Below, piece after piece: positions 18,010 to 27,725 of a DNA stretch of 64,000 bases. The DNA lies in contig NZ_BANX01000001.1 in the NCBI RefSeq assembly GCF_000334455.1, positions 38,569 through 102,568 on the forward strand, read 5' to 3'. A program made the translations under genes and the position numbers. The notes beneath the pieces were generated by a model that saw only the letters and a list, made by a program, of their open reading frames with translations, made no database searches and had not been told where the DNA came from. The stretch is from Gordonia soli NBRC 108243. Its GTDB lineage: Bacteria; Actinomycetota; Actinomycetes; Mycobacteriales; Mycobacteriaceae. Position 1 is the first letter of the stretch; each line of letters begins with the position of its first letter.

Positions 18010-18723
18010 TCAGGTCAGTCGCAGGTCGGTGCGCGAGGTCGGGACGACGTCGAGATGACGGTCGGCCCCGAACCGCGACACGCTGGTCAGCATCCTGTTC
18101 ATCCGATCCTCCAGTTCGGCGTGGTCGCCACCGCTGCCGTAGAAGGCGTGCATGTCATGCACTGCCGCCGTCGGGAACAACTCTTCCACGATGGCGTCGA
18201 CGTGTGGGGTCTCCGCGGTCAGCACGTCGTCGACGATGTTCTGGACATAGCCGAAGGTCGCCTGCGTCGCGATCGCGACCGGCGTGTGGTCATCGAGCCA
18301 CCGTCGACGCCACTCCTCGTATCCCAGGTCGGGGGGACGCCGCAGGAAGGCGACGTTCGCCAACGCCTCCACGCGACCCCCGCCGTCGGGAAGTCCGGGG
18401 TCCAGCGGCACCCGTTCGCTGACGCTCCATCCGACGATGTCGGCAGTGTCGGCCACGTCAGCGATGTCGGCGACGGCGCGACGGACGGCCTCGACGACGG
18501 ACGGCCCGCTCGGCTCTCCCACCACGGGGTCCGTCCAGACCGAGATCACCGCCACGACCGGCGGGACCATCTCGTCGATACGCAGCGCGCCGACGACCGC
18601 GTCGTCGGAGACGTTGAGTTGCAACCGGGTGGCACCCGCGGAGACCAGCTCGGACCGTAGGCGGTCGGCATCCAGCGCAGGTACCCCCGTCTCGCTGCGC
18701 ACCGCGAACACCAGCTTTCCCAT
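18010..18723 (-). CDS. EthD domain protein
   Basis: A 237-residue soluble protein. The C-terminal half has the ferredoxin-like EthD pattern: FLRRPPDLGYEEWRRRWLDD with HTPVAIATQATFGYVQNIV, then HDMHAFYGSGGDHAELEDRM. EthD domains occur in proteins that accompany monooxygenase systems and in small dimeric alpha-beta barrel enzymes; the substrate is unknown. The N-terminal half (GVPALDADRLRSELVSAGAT) looks like a second, more diverged copy of the same fold. The start at 18723 has GAGGAG nine bases upstream. It is the first gene of the island that separates rpsH from rpsN and is transcribed away from the PQQ-type gene. Confidence 0.75.
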   Translation of the reverse strand: MGKLVFAVRSETGVPALDADRLRSELVSAGATRLQLNVSDDAVVGALRIDEMVPPVVAVISVWTDPVVGEPSGPSVVEAVRRAVADIADVADTADIVGWSVSERVPLDPGLPDGGGRVEALANVAFLRRPPDLGYEEWRRRWLDDHTPVAIATQATFGYVQNIVDDVLTAETPHVDAIVEELFPTAAVHDMHAFYGSGGDHAELEDRMNRMLTSVSRFGADRHLDVVPTSRTDLRLT

Positions 18724-18887
18724 CGACCGCTCCTCTTCTCCCCTAGTCGTCCCCGCGGCTCGCCGTCCGACTCCTCGGCTCGGCGGCTCGTCTGCTCGTC
18801 GGCTCGGCGACCTGTTCCGCATCGCGAAGCTAACGCGCGGTCGGGCACACGGTGGGAAGATGTCGGATTTGTCGGCATCATCGGGTG

Positions 18888-19976
18888 ATGAGCCGCCACC
18901 GGATCGACCGACGCCACTTCCTCGCCCTCGGTGTCGCCGGCGGTGCAGCTGCCCTGGTGAGCGCATGCGCCGGTGACGATGCGCGCACCACCTCCGGCCA
19001 GGCCTCATCGACCGACGCCGGCGGTGGCAGTGGTGTGCACACGATCGCCACCGGGCTGTACGTGCCGTGGGGTATCGCGTTCCTGCGGCACGGCACCGCG
19101 TTGGTGTCACAGCGAGACGAGGCGAGCATCGTCGCGATCGCGCCGGACGGATCGAAGCGGATCGTCGGCGACGTCGCCGGGGTCGCCCCGCGTGGCGAAG
19201 GCGGACTGCAGGGCATCGCGATGGCGCCCGGCGACGAATCGGTGGTGTTCGCGTACTACACCACCGACACCGACAACCGCGTGGCGACGATGACCTTCGA
19301 CGGTGAGCGTCTCGGCGCGCCCCGACCGATCCTCACCGGCCTCGACGCCGCATACAACCACCACGGTGGAGCCCTGCTGTTCGATCGCGACGGCAGCCTG
19401 TTCGTCTCGGTTGGCGATGCCGCCCAGGCCGACGTCGCCCAGGACACTGCTGCACTCAACGGCTCGATCCTGCGGATCGACCGCACGGGTCGGCCGTGGC
19501 CGGGCAACCCGTTCGGCAACGAGATCTGGTCGTACGGACACCGCAACGTCGAGGGGATGGCGTTCGACGCGGCCGGCGGTCTGTGGGCGACCGAGTTCGG
19601 GGCCAACAGCACCGACGAGTTGAACCTGATCCGCCGGGGCGGCAACTACGGGTGGCCACGATTCGAGGGCGACTCCGACGCCCCCGACGTGATCGCCCCC
19701 GAGGTCACCTGGACCACCGAGGAGGCCTCGCCCGCCGGCCTGGCGATCGTCGGTGAACGCGCGTACATGGGTGCACTGCGCGGCGAACGCCTGTGGCAGA
19801 TCCCGCTGGCCCGCACGTCGACCGGCAGTCCGGCGGCCCGCTACGTCGGCGAGTACGGACGCATCCGCGCCGTCGCCGCGGCACCCGATGGCTCACTGTG
19901 GTTCGGCACCAGCAACACCGACGGGCGCGGCCGCGCCAGCGCCGACGACGATCAGATCCTGCGCATCACCGTGTGA
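18888..19976 (+). CDS. PQQ-dependent sugar dehydrogenase, lipoprotein
   Basis: A 362-residue member of the glucose/sorbosone dehydrogenase family, a six-bladed propeller that oxidises sugars with PQQ. The N-terminus is a twin-arginine signal (RRHFLALGVAGG) ending in a lipobox with cysteine (VSAC), so it is exported folded and lipid-anchored. Family motifs are LYVPWGIAFL, GEGGLQGIAMAPG, YNHHGGALLF with the catalytic-base His, GNEIWSYGHRNVEGMAFD, WATEFGANSTDELN and NYGWPRFEG. The ATG at 18888 puts the signal peptide at the start. No PQQ synthesis genes are visible, so the cofactor must be made elsewhere or scavenged. Confidence 0.85.
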   Translation: MSRHRIDRRHFLALGVAGGAAALVSACAGDDARTTSGQASSTDAGGGSGVHTIATGLYVPWGIAFLRHGTALVSQRDEASIVAIAPDGSKRIVGDVAGVAPRGEGGLQGIAMAPGDESVVFAYYTTDTDNRVATMTFDGERLGAPRPILTGLDAAYNHHGGALLFDRDGSLFVSVGDAAQADVAQDTAALNGSILRIDRTGRPWPGNPFGNEIWSYGHRNVEGMAFDAAGGLWATEFGANSTDELNLIRRGGNYGWPRFEGDSDAPDVIAPEVTWTTEEASPAGLAIVGERAYMGALRGERLWQIPLARTSTGSPAARYVGEYGRIRAVAAAPDGSLWFGTSNTDGRGRASADDDQILRITV

Positions 19977-20277
19977 GTTACGACGAAGCGACAGCGCGAC
20001 CGTCTCACGCCGTGGACACGGCCTGCCCCATCCGGGTCCAGCAAGCACCCTCACCGGCGTGATGGGACGAAGCAGACGTGCGTGCGGTTGTCCGTGACGG
20101 CCGGGCGGCGGGGACGTTTTCCCGGTACACCTGCCCGCCGACCAGGAGTCGGCGTGCAGGTCGAGATGAACCGGATGGCGAAGCAGCGAGTTCCGGGATT
20201 CGTGATTTTCGGCTCGTGCTCGCGCGACTCCGGTTACGGTCTCGCCATGAGATCGCACACTCGCCGATGACACGAGC
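19977..20277. other. 301-base gap, nothing recognised
   Basis: Short overlapping frames exist on both strands but none has family features or a ribosome binding site. No clear stem or promoter was found. Confidence 0.4.
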
Positions 20278-20553
20278 GTGGTAACCGCTGCCGCTGCGAT
20301 GATCTTCGCAGGCGCCGTATGCATCATCGCCGCGTACGCGACGCTCGGCTTGATGCGGGGGCTGCCACGGAGCAGCCGTCTCGTCGGCCGAGCGCGTCGA
20401 ATCCGTGCACTTGCCCTCTCCGGCGCGGCCGGCGCTGCAGCCGTCGTCGCGCTCGCCTTCGATGCACTTGGCACGACAACCTGGTTGTGCGCCGCACTCA
20501 TCCTCGTATCAGCCGCACTCATGGTCTACACGGCGCTCACCGCGGCGCCCTGA
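20278..20553 (+). CDS. small two- or three-helix membrane protein (hypothetical)
   Basis: A possible 91-residue membrane protein starting at GTG 20278, or at ATG 20299 if shorter. It has hydrophobic stretches AAAAMIFAGAVCIIAAYATLG, GAAGAAAVVALAF and TTWLCAALILVSAALMVYTA, separated by a basic loop (RSSRLVGRARRIR). No family is recognised and no convincing ribosome binding site is present. The positive-inside pattern and clean composition favour a real gene, but with little certainty. Confidence 0.4.
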   Translation: MVTAAAAMIFAGAVCIIAAYATLGLMRGLPRSSRLVGRARRIRALALSGAAGAAAVVALAFDALGTTTWLCAALILVSAALMVYTALTAAP

Positions 20554-21063
20554 CCGTTCGGAGGGATGCGGATCTCCGTGACGCCACGGCCGCCACGGAT
20601 TCCGGCATCGACTCACCGTGTCCGCACATCGCCTCCACCGGTGACCCGAACCGGACCGCACGCCGAGACTCTCGACGGCCGACCGGTGACACATCACAGT
20701 GAAATCATCGCGCACAACATCTCGCGGCACTCTGGAGTCAACGTCGGCCATACGCGTCCGTCGTATCCCGACAGTGGCCGTCTCTTTGGACGATACGAAT
20801 GAATCGTCACCATCGGATTGGCGCCGTGCTGCACAATGCAATCGACACATGACGGACTATCGCCAGCTGCGCACTCGCCAGTGTGACGCCGCAAAGGAAA
20901 AGCGGTATTGCGCACTGCGCGGAATACCGCTGTCGATTGACTCGACATTTCCAGGAGCAAACAGAAAGAGGTCTGCGTCAATGCGCCGATCAGGATAGCC
21001 TTTCGTCCGAAAGAACGATTGTGTCGGCAGACTCACGCGCAGAAACCACGGAAGTGAGGACTA
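20554..21063. other. 510-base leader region before the exopolysaccharide operon
   Basis: A low-GC stretch with no convincing gene. It should hold the promoter of the bcsB-like operon. Near its end is a strong hairpin, described separately, and a short CTTTCG/CGAAAG stem at 21000-21013. Confidence 0.45.
20900..20930 (+). promoter_or_regulatory. stem-loop in the leader of the exopolysaccharide operon
   Basis: AGCGGTATT (20900-20908) and AATACCGCT (20922-20930) form a perfect 9-bp stem, extended inside by GCGC/GCGC across a two-base bulge. It ends 133 bases before the bcsB-like start and has no T run. It may be a 5' UTR control element or an RNA stability stem. Confidence 0.4.
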
Positions 21064-22986
21064 GTGCCCGAACGTCCATCCCTCTTTCGCGTCATTGTCG
21101 TAGCCGCACTGGTGGTGTCGTTATCCTGCACGGGCGGGGCAGTCTCGGCTGCAGCCCCCACCGACCCCGTGCCCCAACAGAGCTTCCAGTCGATCGGAAC
21201 CGCTCCCGATGCCGCCTTCTCTTCCTATCGTTCGGAGTACAGCGTCGTCTTGCCGGTTTCGCCGGGGATCACCCCCACTCGGATAAGCGGAACCACGCAA
21301 CTCCCACCGGGGGTGGTCGGCGGGTACATCGATGTCTACGACGGCGAACGACTCCTCTCCCGAACGTCTGTGCCCAACGTTCCCAGCACCGGCATATCCC
21401 TGCCGTTGGTGGGTGTCGAGGTCGAGAACAACGCGATCGACATCACGCTGCGCGCGTTCCTCTCGGTCGCGGGTATCTGCCAGTTCGACAGCCAGACGCC
21501 GTTTCGACTCGTCGACCTCGGGGTGAGCTATCAGGGGCGACCCGCTGTCCCGACCACGGTTGCCGACTTCCTCCCACCGATCCTCGATGTCCTGGACGTC
21601 TTCGTTCCGCAGGCCCCTTCGCCCGCGGAAGGCTCAGCAGCCGTCGAACTGGCCGCGGCCGTGGTTGCTCGCTACGGGACCGCGACCGTCGACATCCGTG
21701 TTCGAGCTCTTCAGGCAGGGCGCGAGGAGCCCACCTCGGACTTCGCGCCGACCGAACGCCACATCGTCATCCGAGAAGACGCCGAGCCGGGCCTGCACCT
21801 CGAGAGCGGTCGATTCGGCCCCTACCTGATCTTGGGCGGGATCGGTCAACAACTACTTGCCCAGACTGCGCTTCTGACGTCGCAGCTCGAACAGATCGCG
21901 CTGACCTCGAGCGCGATCGCCGGACCGTCTGGTCCGGCACCCGAGTTGACTCCGCGCGCGACCACGCTCGCCGACCTCGGGGTCGGTGATCTCGACGTGG
22001 TTGCCGAGTCGCGACCGACCGTGAGTTTCGGCGTCGATCAGACCCGGCTCGGCAGGCCGGCGAAGAATGTTCGCGTGGAACTACGAGGGAGTTACACACC
22101 ACCGCCAGAAGGCTCAGGTGGCCGACTCGCGGTGCGTGTCGGAGACACGGTGACAGACTCGTGGCCCACCGATCGGTCCGGGAACTTCGATCGGTGGCTC
22201 ACCATTCCAGATCGCCTGCTCGAACGGTACACACAGGTTTCTGTCACCGTGGAGCGCGGCGACGACAACGGCGGGTGCGGACAAGGACAACGGACGTCGT
22301 TGTCCCTGGATTCGTCGAGTCCTCTCACCTTCGACAATGCAGATCCTCCACTTCCACCGGGATTGGGTTCGATACCCCAATCTCTGCAACCTCGCATCAG
22401 CCTGGGATGGTCGGTCGGCGACTTCGCAGATGTGGCGCGCGGGGTGGAGATCGTCTCGGGACTGCAGCGGATGACATCCGTACCGCTCGGGATCGACGTG
22501 CTGCCATTCCCAGACGCGAAATCATCTGGCCAGGGAACCATTCTGATAGACGCCCGAGGAGACGAGGCTCAGGATCTGCCACTGCCGGTGAGAGCCGACG
22601 GTGACACTGTGACCGTCACCGGCGACGGCGCGCCGAACACCCTCACGCTACAGCCCCAATTGCGCTTCGGAGCTCTGCAGGTTTATCGAGACGGGGCTCG
22701 AACGATCCTGGTTGCGACGTCGAATGGCGCCTCTAATCAGCTCGACGCGTTGGTCACCTGGCTCGGATCGGGTGCAGATCGGTGGCCGCAGCTGAGTGGC
22801 GACGCGGTGATCAAAGTGGCGGGCCGCGAGCCGCTGTCGGTGACTGCCCCGCCCGCACCGGAGGACACCTCAGCGAAGTGGTCACCCGGTAGGGTCGTAG
22901 CCGTCGCTGCCGCGGTCGTCGCCGTCGCAGTGATCGGACTGAGCGTTGCGTGGCTTCTGCGGCGCCGGTCGCGACGCACACCGTGA
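21064..22986 (+). CDS. BcsB-like cellulose synthase accessory protein
   Basis: A 640-residue extracytoplasmic protein. It has a signal peptide (residues 1-30, VIVVAALVVSLSC), a long beta-rich region and one C-terminal membrane helix (about 608-632, VVAVAAAVVAVAVIG) followed by RRRSRRTP. The middle has the BcsB-type pattern GRPAKNVRVELRGSYTPPPE with WLTIPDRLLERYTQVSVTVE, plus FDSQTPFRLVDLG upstream. BcsB proteins sit beside the glycan synthase and guide the nascent polymer through the periplasm. The GTG at 21064 follows GGAAGTGAGGA. Overlaps the next gene by GTGA. Similarity is to the fold pattern; divergence from proteobacterial BcsB is large. Confidence 0.72.
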   Translation: MPERPSLFRVIVVAALVVSLSCTGGAVSAAAPTDPVPQQSFQSIGTAPDAAFSSYRSEYSVVLPVSPGITPTRISGTTQLPPGVVGGYIDVYDGERLLSRTSVPNVPSTGISLPLVGVEVENNAIDITLRAFLSVAGICQFDSQTPFRLVDLGVSYQGRPAVPTTVADFLPPILDVLDVFVPQAPSPAEGSAAVELAAAVVARYGTATVDIRVRALQAGREEPTSDFAPTERHIVIREDAEPGLHLESGRFGPYLILGGIGQQLLAQTALLTSQLEQIALTSSAIAGPSGPAPELTPRATTLADLGVGDLDVVAESRPTVSFGVDQTRLGRPAKNVRVELRGSYTPPPEGSGGRLAVRVGDTVTDSWPTDRSGNFDRWLTIPDRLLERYTQVSVTVERGDDNGGCGQGQRTSLSLDSSSPLTFDNADPPLPPGLGSIPQSLQPRISLGWSVGDFADVARGVEIVSGLQRMTSVPLGIDVLPFPDAKSSGQGTILIDARGDEAQDLPLPVRADGDTVTVTGDGAPNTLTLQPQLRFGALQVYRDGARTILVATSNGASNQLDALVTWLGSGADRWPQLSGDAVIKVAGREPLSVTAPPAPEDTSAKWSPGRVVAVAAAVVAVAVIGLSVAWLLRRRSRRTP

Positions 22987-24518
22987 CCCAGCCCCACGGT
23001 GCGGTCGACACGATCACCGATCCGAGCACCGCCAAACCCTCGCCATCCATTCGCGGAGTGGCATACACGATTGTCGGGCGATGGCTCCTGATCGCGACGT
23101 GCGCCTCAGTCGCCTACTCGCACACGGCGGTCGCAGTCATCCAGGAGATGGGCACCGGCAATCTGATGGTGTATCTACCCCTGGTGTTCGTTCTGGCGGG
23201 GGTCGCGGCGCTCGGCATCGCGCTGCGCGTCGGACGTGAACTCCCGATACATGATCGACAGGCCGACGCCATCGTCGGCGGGCTGCTCCTGATCATCGCG
23301 GTGGTGACCCAGGGCCTGCTGAATCCCCGGTACTCCAACGTCTACCTCCTCTTGCATCTGGATCTGCTGTCACTCTGGGTTTTCATCCTCGCGGGGTCGG
23401 TTCTCATGTTCGGCTTGCGGCCGACGGGCCGCTATTGGCAGGCATGGGTGATCTTGTTGACGATGTTCCCGTTCCCACCGAGACTTCTCATCCTCATTTT
23501 CGGGGGCTCCACAGTTGCGGCGGGCCTGGTTGTCCTGGTGGTGGCCGTCGTTGCAGCGGCAACAGCAACAGCACGGTCGTCGCGACGGGCGCTGACCGGC
23601 GCGCTCCTCGCCGCGCTGGTCGGGTTGACCGTGCTGGCGATCCTTCACGTCGGATTTCCGGGAGCTCCTCGCGCCGTGTACATCTGGTTGCCCTCGGTGG
23701 CCGCACCGGTGATCGCCGGTTTGATCATGTACCACGACAGCTCCAGAACAGGACTCGTCACCAGGCGGATGTTCGACAGGCTCGATCGGCCGCTCGCCAC
23801 CTCCACAGCGAGGAGACCGGCAATCGTCCTCCTGTTGGTGGGTGCGGCCGTTCACTTCATCCAGGTACCGACATTCGCCGTTCAACCGGCCGTTGAGATA
23901 CCGCACCTACAGATCGGGCGCCCGCTGACAGTGCCGCCGCAATGGCGCGAAGTCTCGGTGCGAGAGTACGACTGGGCGAGACGCGTATACGGAACCGACG
24001 GATTGATGTATCGCCAAGAACTTGTGGCGCTCGATGGAAACCCAGCCTGGGACAGGGCCAACCGACCTCGGAAAATCGTCGCGGACACCATTTCCACCAA
24101 CCGTCCGATCTTGTTCAGCGTGTATCCGGTGAATGTCGTATACAACCTGGTCGGCGATCGGTTCAGTGACGATGTCCCGATCGATCTGGACCACGGGGTA
24201 CAGGGCAGACTCAGCACTCTGGTCGACGACTCCGCGTTGCTCACCTACACCCGGATGACGTGGTGGTGGGGTGATGGCGCGCGAGCACAAGGGATCCAAT
24301 TGTTGTCGGTGGACGATCATCAAGCGGGCGCGGTGTTCCCCCAACCCGAACTGACCACTGTCGCCAATGTCAATTCCGTACTGAGCGTGCTTTTTCGCGG
24401 TAACGCGATTGCTCAGGATCGAGATCCCAACTTCAAGGACCGTGATCTCATCGTGACCGCCGCCAACCAGATCATCGATGCCCAGGTGGAGGCAGCGGGA
24501 CGAGCGGCAGCGTCATGA
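22983..24518 (+). CDS. polytopic membrane protein of the exopolysaccharide operon
   Basis: A 511-residue protein with about ten membrane helices in the first 310 residues and a C-terminal extracytoplasmic domain of roughly 200 residues beginning at VQPAVEIPHLQIGRPLTVPP. The C-terminal domain contains LTYTRMTWWWGDGARAQG. The arrangement loosely recalls exosortase/EpsI-type proteins, but the Cys-Arg-His exosortase triad is not visible, so no function is given. The GTG at 22983 overlaps the previous stop (GTGA); a GTG at 22950 is also in frame. The stop overlaps the next ATG (ATGA), so all genes here are translationally coupled. Confidence 0.7.
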   Translation: MTQPHGAVDTITDPSTAKPSPSIRGVAYTIVGRWLLIATCASVAYSHTAVAVIQEMGTGNLMVYLPLVFVLAGVAALGIALRVGRELPIHDRQADAIVGGLLLIIAVVTQGLLNPRYSNVYLLLHLDLLSLWVFILAGSVLMFGLRPTGRYWQAWVILLTMFPFPPRLLILIFGGSTVAAGLVVLVVAVVAAATATARSSRRALTGALLAALVGLTVLAILHVGFPGAPRAVYIWLPSVAAPVIAGLIMYHDSSRTGLVTRRMFDRLDRPLATSTARRPAIVLLLVGAAVHFIQVPTFAVQPAVEIPHLQIGRPLTVPPQWREVSVREYDWARRVYGTDGLMYRQELVALDGNPAWDRANRPRKIVADTISTNRPILFSVYPVNVVYNLVGDRFSDDVPIDLDHGVQGRLSTLVDDSALLTYTRMTWWWGDGARAQGIQLLSVDDHQAGAVFPQPELTTVANVNSVLSVLFRGNAIAQDRDPNFKDRDLIVTAANQIIDAQVEAAGRAAAS

Positions 24519-26020
24519 CCGGCGAACCGTCGAGGAAGCCGACTGAACCGGACGCAGATCTGGCCTCGGTCGAATTCAAGCGGGCGGCGCTCGAAGAGTC
24601 GGTCAACGGCATCCGCCTGAAGACGCCGCTCCTGTCTGCGGCCGTTCCGTTCGTCCGCTGGCAGAAGGCGGCCTTTGCTCTGATCGCCGCGACGATCGTC
24701 GTAGGCTTTGCATTGGCTCCGGTAGCCACCGCCACTGTGATGGTGGGATTGGCGACCTTCACATACATAGCAACGATGCTCGACCGCCTGGTCATCTTCC
24801 GGCGCGGTCTCGCCGGGGGCGCGATACACATCAGCGACGAACAGGCCAGAGCTGTCCCTGACGACGATCTGCCGCCGTACACGGTACTGGTTCCCGCCTA
24901 CGACGAACCCGAAGTCGTCGGCGATCTGGTGGCCGCAATGGAATCGTTGGAGTACCCACGTGCCAAGCTCCAGATAATGTTGCTCCTCGAGGAGGATGAC
25001 GAGGTCACGATCGACGCCGCCTCCGGTGTCGATCGCGGTGGTCTCGTGACCGTCATTCTGGTCCCGCCCGCCGACCCGCGGACCAAGCCGAAAGCGTGCA
25101 ACTACGGCATGCACTTCGCCACAGGCGAATTCGTCACGATCTATGACGCCGAGGACATCCCCGATCCACTCCAACTCCGGCGCGCCGTCGCGGCATTTGC
25201 TGAACTGGACGACACAGTCGCCTGTGTTCAATCGCGACTGGACTTCCACAATTCCACAGACAACATCCTGACTGCTTGGTTCACCGCAGACTACGGAATC
25301 TGGTTCGGATTCCTGCTACCCGGCTTGATGGCGAGCCGATCGCCAATCCCCCTGGGGGGCACATCGAATCACCTACGCCGTGCCGTTCTTGACGACATCG
25401 GTACATGGGACCCGTTCAATGTCACCGAAGATGCCGATCTCGGGGTGCGCATAGCGGCGAGTGGATATCGAACCGCGGTCATCGATTCGGTCACGCTGGA
25501 GGAGGCGAACATCGATGCCATCAATTGGATACGCCAGCGTTCTCGTTGGTACAAGGGCTACTTCCAGACCTGGCTGGTTCACATGCGTCGGCCACTAGCG
25601 CTGTTCCGGACACTCGGCCCGGTCGGCTTCTTCCGTTTCACGACACTGTTTGCGGGAACCCCCCTGATCGCTTGTGCCAACATGCTCTTCTGGCTGCTCA
25701 TGATCACGTGGATCCTCGGGCAGCCAAGCATCATCGTCGAGATCTTCCCTCCGGCCACCTACTATCCGGCGCTGGTATCGCTTCTGATCGGCAACACCGC
25801 CACCGTCTACATGAACATCGTCGCGCTACGGGAAGACGACCGCAGTGATCTGTTCTGGCCTGCGCTGTTGGTTCCTGCGTATTGGGTGCTCATGAGCATC
25901 GCGGCCCTCAAAGGAATGTGGCAGATGCTTCGCAATCCTTCCTACTGGGAGAAGACGTTTCACGGCATTGGTTCATCCTCGCGGACGACGGAGCAGAATC
26001 CAGAGGTCGGACCGCCGTGA
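24515..26020 (+). CDS. family 2 glycosyltransferase, cellulose-synthase-like
   Basis: A 501-residue processive-type GT2. Two membrane helices (about 45-90) precede the catalytic domain. Catalytic residues are visible: VPAYDEPEVVGDL (nucleotide binding), TIYDAEDIPDP (DxD-like motif), NVTEDADLGVRI (the catalytic-base TED) and QRSRWYKGYFQTW, which is the Q-x-x-R-W motif of cellulose/hyaluronan synthases. Three to four C-terminal helices form the channel. No PilZ domain is attached, so there is no visible direct c-di-GMP control. Polymer identity is unknown. Starts within the stop of the upstream gene and overlaps the next. Confidence 0.88.
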   Translation: MTGEPSRKPTEPDADLASVEFKRAALEESVNGIRLKTPLLSAAVPFVRWQKAAFALIAATIVVGFALAPVATATVMVGLATFTYIATMLDRLVIFRRGLAGGAIHISDEQARAVPDDDLPPYTVLVPAYDEPEVVGDLVAAMESLEYPRAKLQIMLLLEEDDEVTIDAASGVDRGGLVTVILVPPADPRTKPKACNYGMHFATGEFVTIYDAEDIPDPLQLRRAVAAFAELDDTVACVQSRLDFHNSTDNILTAWFTADYGIWFGFLLPGLMASRSPIPLGGTSNHLRRAVLDDIGTWDPFNVTEDADLGVRIAASGYRTAVIDSVTLEEANIDAINWIRQRSRWYKGYFQTWLVHMRRPLALFRTLGPVGFFRFTTLFAGTPLIACANMLFWLLMITWILGQPSIIVEIFPPATYYPALVSLLIGNTATVYMNIVALREDDRSDLFWPALLVPAYWVLMSIAALKGMWQMLRNPSYWEKTFHGIGSSSRTTEQNPEVGPP

Positions 26021-27720
26021 GACCGACATTTCGTCATTCGCATTCTGGCGTGATGATCTTTGTCGCGTGCTTCGGCCTGTATCTGGGGTGCGGAATCTGG
26101 CTGGCCGTCGACCAGCAGTTCTTCGTCGGCGATTCGCTGTCGCGCGTGCAGTCCGCGCAGAGTGTGCTGTTCAGTCGAGATCCTCACGTGGCAGCAATAG
26201 GTTTCATCTTCACTCCTCTGACCGCGCTGGCGCAGCTGCCGATGACGGCACTGACGCCGATGGTTCCCTCGATGACCGCGGACGCGCTCTCGGCCGTGAT
26301 CATGTCAGCAGCATTCATGGCTGCGGCGGTGTACCACGTCTTCGGTGTGACCCGCGATCGGGAGACGGCCTGGTGGTACTCGGTGGTGATAGCGTCGCTG
26401 TTCGCGATACAGCCGATGATCGTCTTCTACGGGGCGAACGGGATGAGCGAAGCTCCGTTTCTCTGCTTCATGTGCTGGGCCGCGCGACGCTTGATCCGCT
26501 GGGTGGACTCCGACGACGTACACGACCTGGTCACTGCTGGCATAGCCCTCGGACTCGCGTACTTCACCCGGTATGACGCAGTCGCGGCCACTGTCGGTGC
26601 CGCTGTCCTGGTGTGCACGGTCACCTTCCGACGTAGAGGCCAGACGGGCGCACCTACCCGCCGCCGGATCCAGCGTGCTGCGGTCGACTCGTCGCTGGTG
26701 ATACTGCCGCCCCTTTTCGCATTCGTCTTGTGGGCAGTCACCAGCTGGCTGATCACCGGGAACGCACTGGCTCAGTTCACGTCCGAGTACGGCAACTCCG
26801 CGATCATCGAACAGTCCGGTACATCCGCCGACAGCGCACTGGCCAACGCACGATTCTCACTCACCGAGCTCATCGTCTTGTTCCCGGCCCTCCCGGTGGG
26901 TCTGGTCGTCGTGGCCGCGCTGCGGATGCGGATCCACCGCTTCGCACCGTTTGCCGTGCCACTCCTCCTCTTTGGCTCCGTACTGGCCTTTCAGACATAC
27001 AGCTACATCACGGGTTCGACGTTCGGCTTCCTGCGCTTCTACATCGCGGTCATCCCTCTGGGCGCCGTCGCGGCGGCACTTGCACTGCCGGCACAGGCCA
27101 CCGTCCCGTCACGACGACCGGGAAGGTTCGCCGATCTGCCGCACCGCAGAGCTCTCACGCGCAGGGGACGTCACGCCAGGACCGTCGCGTCCATGGTCGT
27201 CATCCTGTGTACGGCGCTCAGCATCCCGACATCGTGGCAGGCGATGAAATCGCAAACCCTCGCGCCTCAGGAAGCCGCACTGCACACCGTGCTCGCCGAC
27301 GACAGTGACGCCACGGGCGCGAGAGTGGCAGAAGACGAGCGCGCGGCGCGATCCTTCTCCACCGAGCGCCAGATTGCGCACTGGCTGGACTCACAGCAAC
27401 TTCCGGAGGGGAGCGTCGTGGTCGACACTCTGTACGGTTTCGCGATCGTGGCACGCTCGTCCGATCCGAAACAGTTCGTCATCCCGTCCGACCAGGACTT
27501 CACCGAGATACTGAACGACCCCGCCGGTCACCGGGTGCGATACCTGCTCTCAGTGCCTCCGCGGGGCCGCGGGACCACTGATTCCCTCAACAAGCGTTAC
27601 CCCACCTTGTTCGAGACCGGGAGCGACATCGGACGACTTCATCTGGAGGTCCCCAACGCGGGGGCCGACCTACCGACGTGGCGTGTGTACGAGGTCCTCG
27701 CCGGCGCGGATCCGCACTGA
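26017..27720 (+). CDS. membrane glycosyltransferase-like protein (GT-C type, tentative)
   Basis: A 567-residue protein with about ten to eleven membrane helices. The first extracytoplasmic loop has QQFFVGDSLSRVQSAQSV, with an acidic residue in the position used as catalytic Asp by GT-C enzymes. The region FTRYDAVAATVGAAVLV and a soluble C-terminal tail of about 160 residues also fit a lipid-linked sugar transferase. The family could not be pinned down and a non-enzymatic polymer export role is possible. The GTG at 26017 overlaps the GT2 stop (GTGA), so it belongs to the same coupled operon. Last gene of that operon. Confidence 0.7.
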   Translation: MRPTFRHSHSGVMIFVACFGLYLGCGIWLAVDQQFFVGDSLSRVQSAQSVLFSRDPHVAAIGFIFTPLTALAQLPMTALTPMVPSMTADALSAVIMSAAFMAAAVYHVFGVTRDRETAWWYSVVIASLFAIQPMIVFYGANGMSEAPFLCFMCWAARRLIRWVDSDDVHDLVTAGIALGLAYFTRYDAVAATVGAAVLVCTVTFRRRGQTGAPTRRRIQRAAVDSSLVILPPLFAFVLWAVTSWLITGNALAQFTSEYGNSAIIEQSGTSADSALANARFSLTELIVLFPALPVGLVVVAALRMRIHRFAPFAVPLLLFGSVLAFQTYSYITGSTFGFLRFYIAVIPLGAVAAALALPAQATVPSRRPGRFADLPHRRALTRRGRHARTVASMVVILCTALSIPTSWQAMKSQTLAPQEAALHTVLADDSDATGARVAEDERAARSFSTERQIAHWLDSQQLPEGSVVVDTLYGFAIVARSSDPKQFVIPSDQDFTEILNDPAGHRVRYLLSVPPRGRGTTDSLNKRYPTLFETGSDIGRLHLEVPNAGADLPTWRVYEVLAGADPH

Positions 27721-27725
27721 CTGGA

